DNA of 64,000 nucleotides from positions 112,363 to 176,362 of the forward strand of contig NZ_AUIJ01000005.1 of NCBI RefSeq assembly GCF_000423645.1, written 5' to 3'. A program made the position numbers and the translations under genes. Below are positions 26,488 through 36,215 of the stretch, in pieces. Source of the DNA: Sediminimonas qiaohouensis DSM 21189. Its GTDB lineage: Bacteria > Pseudomonadota > Alphaproteobacteria > Rhodobacterales > Rhodobacteraceae. Every line of letters begins with the position of its first letter. Position 1 is the first letter of the stretch. Below the pieces are notes generated by a model that saw only the letters and a program-made list of their open reading frames with translations, made no database searches and was not told the origin of the DNA.

Positions 26488-27972
26488 TCACAGAAATGCT
26501 GTTTCTTCGAAACTGCGCAACTTTCGGCTGTGAATGCGTTCCAGAGGCATCTCTCTGAGGTGATCGATCGCTCGTATTCCAATCAACAGATGCCGCGCGA
26601 CCTGCTGACGGTAGAACTCGCTCGCCATGCCCGGCAGCTTCAGTTCACCATGCAGCGGCTTGTCGCTTACGCACAAAAGCGTGCCATAGGGCACCCGGAA
26701 CCGGAACCCGTTGGCGGCGATGGTGGCGCTTTCCATGTCCAACGCAATCGCCCGCGATTGGCTTAGCCTTTGCACTGGGCCGGACTGATCGCGCAGCTCC
26801 CAGTTGCGGTTGTCCACGCTGGCCACGGTGCCGGTACGCATCACGCGCTTAAGCTCGAACCCGTCCAGGTCCGTGACCTCGGCCACTGCCTCTTGCAACG
26901 CGATCTGGATTTCGGCCAACGGCGGGATCGGAACCCACACCGGCAGATCGTCGTCCAGAACCTTGTCCTCGCGCAGGTACGCATGCGCCAAAACGAAATC
27001 CCCCAGGGACTGAGAATTGCGCAATCCGGCGCAGTGGCCGACCATGATCCATGCGTGCGGGCGCAGCACCGCGATGTGATCGGTTGCGGTTTTGGCGTTC
27101 GATGGACCGACCCCGATATTAACCAATGTGATTCCCGATCCATCCGGGCGCTTGAGGTGATAGGCTGGCATCTGCGGCATCGTCCGCGGCGCGGGCAAAG
27201 GCGCGTCCGGCGTTGATATCTCGGCGTCGCCGATGCTGACAAAACTGCAATAGCCACTTTCCGGATCGGCAAGCGCACGGCGCGCATAGGCCTCGAACTC
27301 GGCAACGTAAAACTGGTAGTTGGTGAACAGAACATGGTTCTGGAAATGGACCGGATCCGTGGCCGTATAGTGCGCCAGACGGGCAAGCGAATAGTCCACG
27401 CGCTGCGCCGTAAACGGGGCCAATGGCGCCGCGTCGCCTTCGGCTGGCACGAAGGTCCCATTGACGATGTCGTCGCTGGTACTGGCGATGTCAGGAACAT
27501 CGAACACGTCGCGCAGGATAAAGGCCGCCGCGCCCGCCTGCGGCACGGTAATCGCCTCGGCCCCAGCGACGGCAAAGTGAATCGGCATCGGGGTGTCGGA
27601 AACGGCCACCGTAACCGACACGCCATGATTGCGCAGCAGCAACCCGATCTGTTGTTCAAGGTAGTTGCGAAACAGGTCGGGGCGCGTGATCGTGGCGGCG
27701 TGGGTGCCCGGCCCCGTGACATGGCCAAAACTCAGGCGGCTGTCCACCTCGGCAAAGCTACTGGTCGTAATGCGCAATTCCGGATAAAACGCGCGGTAAC
27801 GACAGCCGGGATGCCCGCCACGCATCGCCTCGCGGAAACGTGCCGACAAGTACTCGGTCGCCCCGTAATAGAGCACCTCAAGTCGCTTGATCGCCATCGA
27901 CGGGTCGCTGAATGCCTCCGCTTCCGGCAAGTCGGGCGTGTTGATGGTCAGGGTTTTGCTCTCATTTGCCAT
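26488..27972 (-). CDS. amn: AMP nucleosidase
   Basis: Splits AMP to adenine and ribose 5-phosphate, a step in purine turnover. The 494-residue protein has the N-terminal Amn domain (AIKRLEVLYYGATEYLSARF) and the C-terminal nucleoside-phosphorylase-like domain (TLVNIGVGPSNAKTATDHIAVLRPHAWIMVGHCAGLR, with the catalytic DMESATIAANG). ATG 27972 gives MANESKTLTI; a longer frame into 28017 overlaps the divergent gene's upstream region. It is divergent from the VOC-like gene. Confidence 0.94.
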   Translation of the reverse strand: MANESKTLTINTPDLPEAEAFSDPSMAIKRLEVLYYGATEYLSARFREAMRGGHPGCRYRAFYPELRITTSSFAEVDSRLSFGHVTGPGTHAATITRPDLFRNYLEQQIGLLLRNHGVSVTVAVSDTPMPIHFAVAGAEAITVPQAGAAAFILRDVFDVPDIASTSDDIVNGTFVPAEGDAAPLAPFTAQRVDYSLARLAHYTATDPVHFQNHVLFTNYQFYVAEFEAYARRALADPESGYCSFVSIGDAEISTPDAPLPAPRTMPQMPAYHLKRPDGSGITLVNIGVGPSNAKTATDHIAVLRPHAWIMVGHCAGLRNSQSLGDFVLAHAYLREDKVLDDDLPVWVPIPPLAEIQIALQEAVAEVTDLDGFELKRVMRTGTVASVDNRNWELRDQSGPVQRLSQSRAIALDMESATIAANGFRFRVPYGTLLCVSDKPLHGELKLPGMASEFYRQQVARHLLIGIRAIDHLREMPLERIHSRKLRSFEETAFL

Positions 27973-28060
27973 CGGGTGGCCGGCCTCCTTGCGACACGTC
28001 GAAGCGCAGGTTGACACCTCCCCTCCGCGGGATCAACCTGAACGACCTGTACACGGCGAA

Positions 28061-28522
28061 ATGCGCGACTTGCTGATGGATTATGAAACGGTTTCCCCTG
28101 CTGATTTCGGGGCCTCCCTGCGCGGGATCGGGCTGAACCTGCTGGTGCGGGACGTGCCTGCGCAGGCGGTATTCCTGAACGAGGTTCTGGGCATGACCGC
28201 ACACCGCGTCAGCGCGGATTTCGCGATCATGACACATCGCGACGACCTGCTACAGCTTCACGCCGACCATACCTATGGCGCGCATCCACTACTTGGGCTG
28301 CTGCCACAAGTACCGCCGCGCGGGGCGGGCGCCGCGATTTACCTGTTTGGTGCCGACCCGGATCGCGCGGCCGAGCGCGCCTCCGACGCGGGTGGCGTCA
28401 TTCTGCAAGCGTGCGAGAACAAACCGCATGGCCTGCGCGAGGCCTGTATCCTATGCCCCAACGGTTATGCCTGGACCCCCAGCAGACCGCTGAGCAAAGA
28501 GGAGCGCGCCGCGTTTGCGTAG
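28061..28522 (+). CDS. VOC (glyoxalase/bleomycin-resistance) superfamily protein
   Basis: A 153-residue protein with a beta-alpha-beta-beta-beta layout of the VOC superfamily: LRGIGLNLLVRDVPAQAVFLNEVLGM, then HRDDLLQLHADHTY, a second module GAAIYLFGADPDRAAERASDAGG and the end PNGYAWTPSRPL. The metal ligands are not obvious apart from His and Glu in these strands, so enzyme activity is uncertain. Two starts are possible (28061 and 28076), both with weak ribosome sites. It is convergent with paaE. Confidence 0.75.
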   Translation: MRDLLMDYETVSPADFGASLRGIGLNLLVRDVPAQAVFLNEVLGMTAHRVSADFAIMTHRDDLLQLHADHTYGAHPLLGLLPQVPPRGAGAAIYLFGADPDRAAERASDAGGVILQACENKPHGLREACILCPNGYAWTPSRPLSKEERAAFA

Positions 28523-28530
28523 CCGCCCGT

Positions 28531-29580
28531 TCAGGCCGCGTCGAAGTCCAGAACCAGGCGGTCGCTCGTCGGGCGGGACTGGCATGCAAGGGTGAACCCG
28601 GCCTCGAGCTCCCATGGCTCAAGCGAGTAGTTCACGGCCATCTCGGCGCTTCCTTCCGTCACCTTGCAGCGGCAGGTACAGCACATGCCGCCCTTGCAGC
28701 TATAGGGTAGCTCCAGCCCCTGCCGGGCCGCGGCGGCCAAGACCGTGTCGTCCCCGGCCTGCACATTGAACCGGCGGCGGCTACCGTCCAGGACAACCTC
28801 GACCGATACGCCCGCTTCCGCCGCTGCTTCGGCCTCGGCTGAGCGGGGTTTGCGCGGCGCTTCGCCATCTTGAAAGAACCGCTCGAAATGCAGGCGTTCA
28901 CGTTCGATCCCCTGCCCTTGCAGCGTTTCGGCGACATCGTCGATCATGTCGCCGGGGCCACACAGGTAGATCCCCTGGGCACCGTCCAGATCAACCGCGC
29001 CGGCACGGCCAAGCGCGGCGATCTTTTCGCCCGTGATACGGCCATTCAGCAGTTCCACATCCTGAGGTTCGCGTGACAGGATATGGATCAGGGTGAAACG
29101 ATCCACATACCGATCCTTGAGACCCTCAAGCGCCTCGCGGAACATGATCGTGTCGGTATTTCGGTTGCCGTAAATCAGCGTCACCTCGGCCCCGCGCGCC
29201 AGCGCATCCGCCGCGATCGACACCATCGGCGTTATTCCGGACCCCGCCGCGATCAGCACCAAACTGTCTTCGCCGCGCGGAGTGAACCTGCCCTCGGGCG
29301 GCATAACCTGAATCCTGTCGCCGGGCTTGAGGTTCTGGCAATGGGTCGAGAATACGCCGCCTTCCAAACGCTTGACCCCTACGGTCAGCGGCTTGCCCGG
29401 CAGGCTGGCGATGGAATACGAGCGGCGCATATCCTCGCCGTCAACCGTATCGCGCAGGGTCAGGTATTGCCCCGGCTTCCACGCGAAATCCGCGTTGCTC
29501 TGCTCCGGCATCTCGAAGGTGATCGCAACCGCCTCCGGCGTCTCGGCCCTTACCTCGCGGATCGTCAATTCGTGAAACAT
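28531..29580 (-). CDS. paaE: Phenylacetyl-CoA epoxidase, reductase subunit PaaE
   Basis: Supplies electrons from NADPH to the di-iron epoxidase PaaAC. The 349-residue protein has an FAD-binding barrel (RRSYSIASLPG), an NAD(P)-binding domain (LIAAGSGITPMVSIA, YLCGPGDMID) and a C-terminal plant-type 2Fe-2S domain (YSCKGGMCCTC, with the fourth Cys in TLACQS). ATG 29580 is 11 bp downstream of the paaD stop. It is the last gene of the paaABCDE operon. Confidence 0.96.
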   Translation of the reverse strand: MFHELTIREVRAETPEAVAITFEMPEQSNADFAWKPGQYLTLRDTVDGEDMRRSYSIASLPGKPLTVGVKRLEGGVFSTHCQNLKPGDRIQVMPPEGRFTPRGEDSLVLIAAGSGITPMVSIAADALARGAEVTLIYGNRNTDTIMFREALEGLKDRYVDRFTLIHILSREPQDVELLNGRITGEKIAALGRAGAVDLDGAQGIYLCGPGDMIDDVAETLQGQGIERERLHFERFFQDGEAPRKPRSAEAEAAAEAGVSVEVVLDGSRRRFNVQAGDDTVLAAAARQGLELPYSCKGGMCCTCRCKVTEGSAEMAVNYSLEPWELEAGFTLACQSRPTSDRLVLDFDAA

Positions 29581-29591
29581 GCCAGGTCCTT

Positions 29592-30080
29592 TCAGATGCA
29601 CTTGAAGTAGTCGAACGGCTCGGCGCAGGCACGGCAACGGTAATGCGCCTTGCATGCGGTCGACCCGAATTCACTTAGTTTTTCGGTATCCGTGCTGCCG
29701 CATTTTGGGCAAGTCACGCTCACCTCGCCAAACAGCGCCCGCACCGATCCGGCCGCCTGCTCCGGCGGGGCGATGCCGTAGGCACGCAATTTCTCGCGGC
29801 CCTCGTCGGTGATCCAGTCGGTTGTCCAGGCTGGTGAAAGAACGCGCTCGATCCGGGCATCGAACCCAGCCTCGCGCAGCGCCGCCTCGATGGACATCTC
29901 GATGGCCAGTGTCGCGGGGCACCCCGAATAGGTGGGGGTGACACCGGCCACCGCCACGCCACCCTCCAGCCGGACCCACCGCAATATGCCCAACTCCGCC
30001 ACGTTGACACAGGGCACTTCGGGGTCAGGCACCGCCGCAGCAGCTTCCCACGCCCGCGTCTGTTTGGCAGTGGCGGACAT
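29592..30080 (-). CDS. paaD: Phenylacetyl-CoA epoxidase assembly protein PaaD
   Basis: A 162-residue maturation factor for the epoxidase, probably for its metal centres. It has the DUF59/MIP18 domain (VPDPEVPCVNVAELGILRWV, TPTYSGCPATLAIEMSIEAAL) and the PaaD-specific C-terminal zinc ribbon (CPKCGS, then CRACAEPFDYFKC). The ATG at 30080 overlaps the paaC stop (TAATG), so translation is coupled. Confidence 0.95.
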   Translation of the reverse strand: MSATAKQTRAWEAAAAVPDPEVPCVNVAELGILRWVRLEGGVAVAGVTPTYSGCPATLAIEMSIEAALREAGFDARIERVLSPAWTTDWITDEGREKLRAYGIAPPEQAAGSVRALFGEVSVTCPKCGSTDTEKLSEFGSTACKAHYRCRACAEPFDYFKCI

Positions 30081-30826
30081 TACCAACGCGCCCCCGGATG
30101 CGCCCGGTAAACCGATTGCATCTCGGCCAGCATATGACCGAGCCCTTCGTCATGCAGGCCTTCGCGCCCGCCGCTTTGTGCAAACGGAACCTCGGGGAAT
30201 GCCAAGAGTGCCTCGTCGAAAACCTGCGCGATCGTCTTGTCCCATTCGGCACGCATATCGGCCCGGGAAGGCAGCACACCGGCGGCCTCGGCCTCTTGTG
30301 CGGCGAGGGAGCTGTCGAACAGCTCATCAACATAAATGCTCAGGGCCTCAACCGCGTCGCGCATGCGCGCGGCGCTTTCCTCGGTTCCGTCGCCAAGGCG
30401 GATCACCCATTCACCCGCATGACGGATATGATAGGCCATTTCCTTTTGCGCCTTGCCGGCGACGCCTTGTACGACCTCGTCTGACGATTGCTGCGCGGCG
30501 ACCCAGTACGGGTGCATGAAAGCCGCGAAATACAGTTGCCGCAGCATGGTGTGCGCGAAATCCTCGTTCGGGCGCTCCACCAGCAGGCAATTGCGGTAGT
30601 CGCGCTCGCCTCGCAGATACGCCAGATCGTCCTCAGATTGACCCTTACCTTCAAGTTGACCCGCGCGCTCATACAGGGTTCGCGACGTGCCGATCAGGTC
30701 CAATGCCATGTTGGGCATGGCAAGGTCTTCTTCCAGCATGGGCGCGTGGCCGCACCATTCGCTGATGCGATGGCCCAGGACCAAATGATCGTCGGCCAGT
30801 TCCAGCAGTGCATTATAAACCGCCAT
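30080..30826 (-). CDS. paaC: Phenylacetyl-CoA epoxidase structural subunit PaaC
   Basis: A 248-residue ferritin-like protein that pairs with the catalytic PaaA but has lost the di-iron site in the family. Recognisable stretches are ADDHLVLGHRISEWCGHAP, EDLAMPNMALDLIG and KEMAYHIRHAGEWVIRLGDG. The ATG overlaps the paaB stop (TGATG), and its own stop overlaps paaD. Confidence 0.96.
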   Translation of the reverse strand: MAVYNALLELADDHLVLGHRISEWCGHAPMLEEDLAMPNMALDLIGTSRTLYERAGQLEGKGQSEDDLAYLRGERDYRNCLLVERPNEDFAHTMLRQLYFAAFMHPYWVAAQQSSDEVVQGVAGKAQKEMAYHIRHAGEWVIRLGDGTEESAARMRDAVEALSIYVDELFDSSLAAQEAEAAGVLPSRADMRAEWDKTIAQVFDEALLAFPEVPFAQSGGREGLHDEGLGHMLAEMQSVYRAHPGARW

Positions 30827-31110
30827 CACATGTTCCCCACTTCCTCAGGGATTTCGTAGAATGTCGGGTGGCGATAGATTTTCTCGCCTGTCGGCTCGAA
30901 GTTCTCGCCGGCCTGATCGGGATCGCTGGCGGTGACCGCGGCCGAGGGTACGACCCAAACCGAGTTGCCCTCGCCTCGGCGGGTGTAGACGTCTCGGGCG
31001 GCTTGTAGGGCCATTACCTCGTCGGCGGCGTGGAGCGAGCCCACATGCTTGTGTGCGAGGCCGTTGCGGGGCCTTATGAACACTTCCCATAGCGGCGTGG
31101 TGTTAACCAT
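30826..31110 (-). CDS. paaB: Phenylacetyl-CoA epoxidase subunit PaaB
   Basis: A 94-residue small subunit that bridges PaaAC dimers. It contains the family stretches WEVFIRPRNGLAHKHVGSLHA and ALQAARDVYTRRGEGNSVWVV and ends FYEIPEEVGNM. ATG 31110 is 46 bp downstream of paaA; the longer frame upstream overlaps paaA and is not conserved. Confidence 0.96.
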   Translation of the reverse strand: MVNTTPLWEVFIRPRNGLAHKHVGSLHAADEVMALQAARDVYTRRGEGNSVWVVPSAAVTASDPDQAGENFEPTGEKIYRHPTFYEIPEEVGNM

Positions 31111-31156
31111 TGCCTGCTCCTTTTTGCTTGTCCAAATCCTGCGGGCGGGAGGCCCG

Positions 31157-32140
31157 TTATTCCGCGGCCATCTTTCGGGCGCGGCGTTTTTCTGCGTGGG
31201 CGGTCGCGGCCTCGCGGACCCAGGCGCCATTGTCCCAGGCGGCGCGGCGCGCCTTGATCCGGTCGCGGTTCATGCGGCCGTTGCCCTTGACCACGCTCCA
31301 GAACTCGTTCCAGTCGATCTCGCCGTGATCGTACCCGCCCTTTTCCTCGTTCCACTTCAGCTCGGGATCGGGGATCTTGAGGCCCAGGTATTCGGCCTGC
31401 GGCACGGTGGCATCGATGAATTTCTGGCGCAGCTCGTCATTGGTGAAGCGCTTGATCTTCCACTTCATCGACTGGTCGGAATGTTCGCTGTCGCCGTCGT
31501 GCGGGCCGAACATCATCAGCGCCGGCCACCACCAGCGGTTCAGGCTGTCCTGCGCCATTTCCTTTTGCGCATCAGTGCCTTGCGCCAGCGTCATGATGAT
31601 CTCGTATCCCTGCCGTTGGTGAAACGACTCTTCCTTGCAGACGCGGATCATCGCGCGGGCATAGGGCCCGAAGGAACAACGGCACAGCGGGATCTGGTTC
31701 ATGATCGCGGCGCCATCCACCAGCCAGCCGATGGTGCCGATATCGGCCCAGCTTAGCGTGGGATAGTTGAAAATACTGGAATACTTGGCCTTGCCCGAGT
31801 GCAGTTCCTCGGTCATCTGCTCGCGGCTGACGCCAAGGGTTTCGGCAGCTGAGTAGAGATAGAGACCGTGGCCGCCTTCGTCCTGCACCTTGGCCAGCAA
31901 TGCCGCCTTGCGGCGCAGGGATGGGGCGCGGGTGATCCAGTTGCCTTCGGGCAGCATGCCGACGATTTCGGAATGCGCGTGCTGACCGATCTGGCGCACC
32001 AGCGTGCGGCGATAACCCTCGGGCATCGCGTCGTTTGGTTCTATTTTATCTTCGGCATCAATGCGTTGCTGGAACGCCTCAAGAAATTCCGGCGTCTCGT
32101 CCGTACGGCCATCGGCCCCGATCAAACCTTGCGAATACAT
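31157..32140 (-). CDS. paaA: Phenylacetyl-CoA epoxidase catalytic subunit PaaA
   Basis: The di-iron oxygenase subunit that epoxidises the ring of phenylacetyl-CoA, the key step of aerobic phenylacetate breakdown. The 327-residue protein shows the expected ferritin-like metal helices ([41 protein letters not shown]) and the family end of basic residues. It opens paaABCDE. The remaining pathway genes (paaK, paaG, paaZ, paaJ) are not in the window. A candidate operator lies upstream at 32172-32207. Confidence 0.97.
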   Translation of the reverse strand: MYSQGLIGADGRTDETPEFLEAFQQRIDAEDKIEPNDAMPEGYRRTLVRQIGQHAHSEIVGMLPEGNWITRAPSLRRKAALLAKVQDEGGHGLYLYSAAETLGVSREQMTEELHSGKAKYSSIFNYPTLSWADIGTIGWLVDGAAIMNQIPLCRCSFGPYARAMIRVCKEESFHQRQGYEIIMTLAQGTDAQKEMAQDSLNRWWWPALMMFGPHDGDSEHSDQSMKWKIKRFTNDELRQKFIDATVPQAEYLGLKIPDPELKWNEEKGGYDHGEIDWNEFWSVVKGNGRMNRDRIKARRAAWDNGAWVREAATAHAEKRRARKMAAE

Positions 32141-32171
32141 GGCTCACCTCCTGTCGCTTAACATGTTATAC

Positions 32172-32207
32172 GTTACGAAAAGCTTCATTCAAAGCATTTT
32201 TTGTAAC
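32172..32207. promoter_or_regulatory. Inverted repeat in the paaA upstream region
   Basis: GTTACGAAAA (32172-32181) and TTTTTGTAAC (32198-32207) are inverted with one mismatch and lie about 26 bp apart centre to centre. They sit in the AT-rich gap between paaA and the divergent SDR gene, so a PaaR/PaaX-like regulator is a reasonable guess; none is encoded in the window. Confidence 0.45.
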
Positions 32208-32244
32208 ACTTGCATTTGCAAACAGTCTAACTCATTAAAGACAA

Positions 32245-33090
32245 ATGGAAAAAATACTTTTGTCATTCGGGCATGGATACTCGGCGCGGGCGCTGGCGGA
32301 TCGCCTGTTGCCAAAGGGCTGGCGCATCTTCGGGACAACGCGCAAAGACAGCAAAATCAATGCCTTGCGCGATGAAGGCATTCAGCCGATCCGCTGGCCC
32401 GATGGCGATTTCAACGAGGCGTTGGCGCAGGCAACTCACATCCTGATCTCGGCGGGGCCGGGGCCGGAGGGCGACCCGACTCTATCGGTTTTACATAATG
32501 AAATCAGGGCCATGGCGCCGCGCCTGGAATGGGCCGGGTACCTGTCCACGACGAGCGTTTACGGCGATCATGGCGGCGGATGGGTGGACGAGGCCACGCC
32601 GCTGATCCCATCGACGGAGCGTGGCAAAGCGCGAGTCGCGGCAGAACGGCAATGGCAATCCATCCCCGACCTGCCGCTGCACATCTTTCGCCTGGCGGGT
32701 ATCTATGGCCCCGGACGCGGCCCGTTCGAGAAGGTTAAATCCGGAACAGCACGCAGGATAATCAAGGAAAACCAGGTCTTTAGCCGCATTCATGTCGAAG
32801 ACATCGCGCAGGTGCTAGAGGCGTCCATGACCCACCCAAACCCCGGCGCGGTCTACAATGTTTGCGACGACGACCCGGCCCCGCCGCAGGATGTGATCGA
32901 ACATGCCGCGAATCTGCTGGGCCTGCCGGTGCCACCCGCCGTCCCGTTCGAGGCCGCGGACATGTCACCCATGGCGCGCAGTTTCTATGCCGAATCAAAG
33001 CGCGTGAGTAATGAGCGTATAAAGCGCGACCTGGGCATTAACCTTCTGTTTCCCAGCTATCGCGACGGGCTGCTGGCGCTACGCGACTGA
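32245..33090 (+). CDS. SDR-family NAD(P)-dependent oxidoreductase/epimerase-like protein
   Basis: A 281-residue Rossmann-fold protein of the extended SDR type (YeeZ-like). The nucleotide-binding turn is FGHGYSARALADRLLPKGW, then THILISAGPGPEGDP, YLSTTSVYGDHGGGW and RLAGIYGPGRGPFEKV, ending in RIHVEDIAQVLEAS and YNVCDDDP. The usual Tyr-x3-Lys is not evident, so it may bind rather than turn over a nucleotide sugar. It is divergent from paaA. Confidence 0.88.
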   Translation: MEKILLSFGHGYSARALADRLLPKGWRIFGTTRKDSKINALRDEGIQPIRWPDGDFNEALAQATHILISAGPGPEGDPTLSVLHNEIRAMAPRLEWAGYLSTTSVYGDHGGGWVDEATPLIPSTERGKARVAAERQWQSIPDLPLHIFRLAGIYGPGRGPFEKVKSGTARRIIKENQVFSRIHVEDIAQVLEASMTHPNPGAVYNVCDDDPAPPQDVIEHAANLLGLPVPPAVPFEAADMSPMARSFYAESKRVSNERIKRDLGINLLFPSYRDGLLALRD

Positions 33091-33155
33091 CCCCCGTGAT
33101 CCGTACGTAACGCACGTTTCACGCCTTGGGGCGTACGTTTCGCACAGATGGCCTT

Positions 33156-35084
33156 TCAGGCGCGTTTGCCGGCGATCTGCGCCACGCCCAGAACGTCGAG
33201 CACCTTCGCCTCGATATCGTCGGGCGACAGGCCTGCGGTTGCGTACATGTCCTCGGGGCTGGCCTGATCGATGAAGGTGTCTGGCAGGGTCATCATGCGG
33301 AACTTGAGCCCCGCGTCGAACACGCCCTCGTCCGACAGCAGCTGCGCCACGTGGCTACCAAAGCCGCCAACGGCGCCCTCCTCGATCGTGATCAGGGCCT
33401 CGTGGTTTTCGGCCAGATCGAGGATCATCTCGCGATCCAGCGGTTTGGCAAACCGGGCATCGGCCACGGTGGGCGAGATGCCGCGCGCCGAGAGCGCCTC
33501 GACCGCTTGCATCACCGGGCCGAGGCGGGTGCCGAGGGACAGGATCGCAACACGGCTGCCTTCCCGGATCATGCGGCCCTTGCCGATTTCCAGCGGCGTG
33601 CCGCGTTCGGGCATTTCCACGCCCGATCCCTCGCCCCGCGGATAGCGGAAGGCAATCGGCCCATCATCGTGGGCGGCGGCGGTTGCGACCATGTGGGTCA
33701 ATTCGGCCTCGTCCGCGGCGGCCATGACGGTAAAGCCGGGCAGGTTCGACAAGTAGGCCACATCATAGGCGCCCGCATGGGTGGCGCCGTCAGCCCCGAC
33801 CAGGCCGGCGCGGTCGATGGCAAAGCGAACCGGCAGGCGTTGGATGGCGACATCGTGCACGACCTGGTCGTAGGCGCGCTGCAGGAAGGTGGAATAGATC
33901 GTGCAGAACGGGCGCATCCCCCCGGCCGCCAGACCGGCCGAGAATGTCACGCCGTGCTGTTCGGCGATGCCCACGTCGAAAAGGCGCGATGGATACCGCT
34001 CGGCAAAGAGGTTGAGGCCGGTGCCGTCGGGCATGGCGGCCGTCACGGCGCAGATGCGCGGATCGTCGGCGGCCTGCGCCAGCAACGCGCGCGCGAACAC
34101 GCTGGTATAGCTGGGCGCGTTGGAGGGGGCCTTTTTCTGCTCGCCGGTGGCGATGTCGAATTTAGCGGTGGCGTGGCCCCGATCCCGCGCGCCTTCGGCG
34201 GGGCCATAGCCTTTGCCCTTCTTGGTGAGCACGTGGATCAGCACCGGACCAGTGGCGCGCGCCCGCACGGTGCGCAGCACCGGCAAGAGCTGATCCAGGT
34301 CATGCCCGTCGATCGGGCCGATATAGGAAAAGCCAAGGGATTCGAACAATGTGCCGCCGACGGCCATACCCTTGAGCATATCCTTGGCGCGCTTGGCGCC
34401 TTCGCGGAACGGCTCGGGCAGGAGGCCGACCGCGCCCTTGGCGGCGGCGCGAAACTCCTGGAACGGCTCGCCGGCATAAAGGCGCGACAGGTAGGACGAC
34501 AGCGCGCCAACCGGCGGCGCGATGGACATTTCGTTGTCGTTGAGGATCACGAACAGGCGCTTGTCCAGGGCACCTGCGTTGTTCATCGCCTCGAACGCCA
34601 TGCCCGCCGACATGGCGCCATCGCCGATCACCGCGATGGCATCGCCCAGTCCCTCGGGCGTGGTGCCGCCCAGATCGCGCGCCACGGAAAAGCCAAGCGC
34701 GGCACTAATCGAGGTAGAGCTGTGCGCGGCGCCAAACGGGTCGTAGGGGCTTTCGGATCGCTTGGTAAAGCCCGACAGGCCGTCCTTCTGGCGCAGGGTG
34801 CGGATACGGTTCCGGCGGCCGGTTAGGATCTTGTGCGGGTAGGATTGGTGCCCCACGTCCCAGATCAACTTGTCGCGCGGGGTGTCGAACACGGCATGCA
34901 GTGCCACCGTCAGTTCCACCACCCCGAGGCCGGCGCCAAGATGCCCGCCGGTGGCCGAGACCGCGCTTATGGTTTCGGCACGCAATTCGCGGGCCATCTG
35001 GTGCAATTGCGCATCCGTCAGGCGATGAAGGTCGGCGGGGCTTTGCACCTCGTCCAGCAGTGGTGTCGTGGGTCGGTCTGTCAT
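33156..35084 (-). CDS. dxs: 1-deoxy-D-xylulose-5-phosphate synthase
   Basis: The thiamine-dependent first enzyme of the MEP isoprenoid pathway, joining pyruvate and glyceraldehyde 3-phosphate. The 642-residue protein has the family length. Visible are [32 protein letters not shown], the TPP site [18 protein letters not shown], the transketolase centre [17 protein letters not shown] and the C-terminal domain. It is the last gene after ispA and xseB, 21 bp downstream of ispA. Confidence 0.97.
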   Translation of the reverse strand: MTDRPTTPLLDEVQSPADLHRLTDAQLHQMARELRAETISAVSATGGHLGAGLGVVELTVALHAVFDTPRDKLIWDVGHQSYPHKILTGRRNRIRTLRQKDGLSGFTKRSESPYDPFGAAHSSTSISAALGFSVARDLGGTTPEGLGDAIAVIGDGAMSAGMAFEAMNNAGALDKRLFVILNDNEMSIAPPVGALSSYLSRLYAGEPFQEFRAAAKGAVGLLPEPFREGAKRAKDMLKGMAVGGTLFESLGFSYIGPIDGHDLDQLLPVLRTVRARATGPVLIHVLTKKGKGYGPAEGARDRGHATAKFDIATGEQKKAPSNAPSYTSVFARALLAQAADDPRICAVTAAMPDGTGLNLFAERYPSRLFDVGIAEQHGVTFSAGLAAGGMRPFCTIYSTFLQRAYDQVVHDVAIQRLPVRFAIDRAGLVGADGATHAGAYDVAYLSNLPGFTVMAAADEAELTHMVATAAAHDDGPIAFRYPRGEGSGVEMPERGTPLEIGKGRMIREGSRVAILSLGTRLGPVMQAVEALSARGISPTVADARFAKPLDREMILDLAENHEALITIEEGAVGGFGSHVAQLLSDEGVFDAGLKFRMMTLPDTFIDQASPEDMYATAGLSPDDIEAKVLDVLGVAQIAGKRA

Positions 35085-35105
35085 GGCCCCCTCCGGGGTG
35101 GCGTA

Positions 35106-35972
35106 TCAGCTATCGCGCGAAATAACGAAGCGCGCGGCCTGCCGCAAGGTTTCTGCCTGTGTGCCGTATGGATCAAGCGCTTCGCAAGCCTGATCAGCCA
35201 GTGATCGGGCACGCGCGCGCGCACCGTCCAGCCCCAAGAGCGACACGAAGGTCGCCTTGCCCGCCTCGGCATCCTTTTTCAGGCGCTTGCCGGTGCGGGC
35301 CTCGTCGCCGGTGACATCAAGGATGTCGTCGGCGATTTGAAAGGCAAGGCCAAGCGCCTGCGCGTAGTGCCGCAGCGCCGTCGGATCGGCGCCCGCCATT
35401 CGCGGGCCGGCGCAAGCGGCCCATTCGATCAGCGCACCGGTCTTGCCGGCCTGAAGCGTCGTGATCTGATCCAGCGTCAGCGGGGTGGAGGCGCTTTCGG
35501 CGGCGATATCCATCGCCTGCCCGCCCACCATGCCGCGCACGCCCGCCGCCTGCGCCAGCGTCAGCACCAGATCCGCGCGCGCCTTTGCATCGGCGCAGCC
35601 GCGCGGATCGGCGACCAGCTCGAACGCCAGCGCCTGCAACGCGTCGCCGGTCAGGACGGCAGTTGCCTCGTCCCACTTGCGGTGCACGGTGGGTTGGCCG
35701 CGGCGCAGGTCGTCGTCGTCCATGCAAGGCAGATCGTCATGCACGAGGCTATAGGCATGCATCGCCTCGATCCCGGCGGCGGGCCATATCGCGAGATCGC
35801 CGGGGACACTGTGCAACGCGGCCCCTTCCAACACCAGAAAGGCGCGCATGTGCTTGCCGCCCGCACAGGCGTGGCGCATCGCCGCGCCAACGGGCGGCGC
35901 GAGCGGGGCCATGACATCGCGCAGGTGGTCCTGCACCTGCGCTGCGGCCTGTTGCAGACGTGATTGGAACAC
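35106..35972 (-). CDS. ispA: Polyprenyl (farnesyl-type) diphosphate synthase
   Basis: Makes farnesyl or geranyl diphosphate from isopentenyl units. The 288-residue protein has the first Asp-rich motif DDLPCMDDDD (residues 79-88) and the second DDILD. The side chains before the first motif (YSLVH) suit a short-chain product. The start is GTG 35972, directly after the xseB stop TAG, so translation is probably coupled. The order xseB-ispA-dxs is common in alphaproteobacteria. Confidence 0.95.
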   Translation of the reverse strand: MFQSRLQQAAAQVQDHLRDVMAPLAPPVGAAMRHACAGGKHMRAFLVLEGAALHSVPGDLAIWPAAGIEAMHAYSLVHDDLPCMDDDDLRRGQPTVHRKWDEATAVLTGDALQALAFELVADPRGCADAKARADLVLTLAQAAGVRGMVGGQAMDIAAESASTPLTLDQITTLQAGKTGALIEWAACAGPRMAGADPTALRHYAQALGLAFQIADDILDVTGDEARTGKRLKKDAEAGKATFVSLLGLDGARARARSLADQACEALDPYGTQAETLRQAARFVISRDS

Positions 35973-36215
35973 CTATTGACCTTCGACCGGCTTGGTCCCG
36001 ACGGGATTTCCGTCGCCATCAAGGGTTATGGCAGCGACCTTTTCCTCGGCTTCCTTGAGCTTTTCTTCGCAGCGCTTCTTGAGCTCGGCGCCCCGCTCAT
36101 AAAGCTTGATCGACTGCTCCAGCGGGACATCGCCACGCTCCAGATCGCCAACGACCTTTTCAAGGGCGGCCATTGCCTCTTCGAAACTCATTTCTCCGAC
36201 TGGTTTGTCGCTCAT
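35973..36215 (-). CDS. xseB: Exodeoxyribonuclease VII small subunit
   Basis: An 80-residue helical protein that forms a multi-subunit sleeve on XseA. It has the family core [33 protein letters not shown] and a charged C terminus. Its ATG overlaps the stop of the upstream HDAC-like gene (ATGA), and its stop touches the ispA start. The large subunit xseA is not in the window. Confidence 0.95.
   Translation of the reverse strand: MSDKPVGEMSFEEAMAALEKVVGDLERGDVPLEQSIKLYERGAELKKRCEEKLKEAEEKVAAITLDGDGNPVGTKPVEGQ

Noticed and set aside
33126..34826. A 566-codon open frame opposite dxs
   Set aside because: It is antisense to a complete, motif-bearing dxs. Long antisense frames are expected at this G+C, and its product has no recognisable domain.
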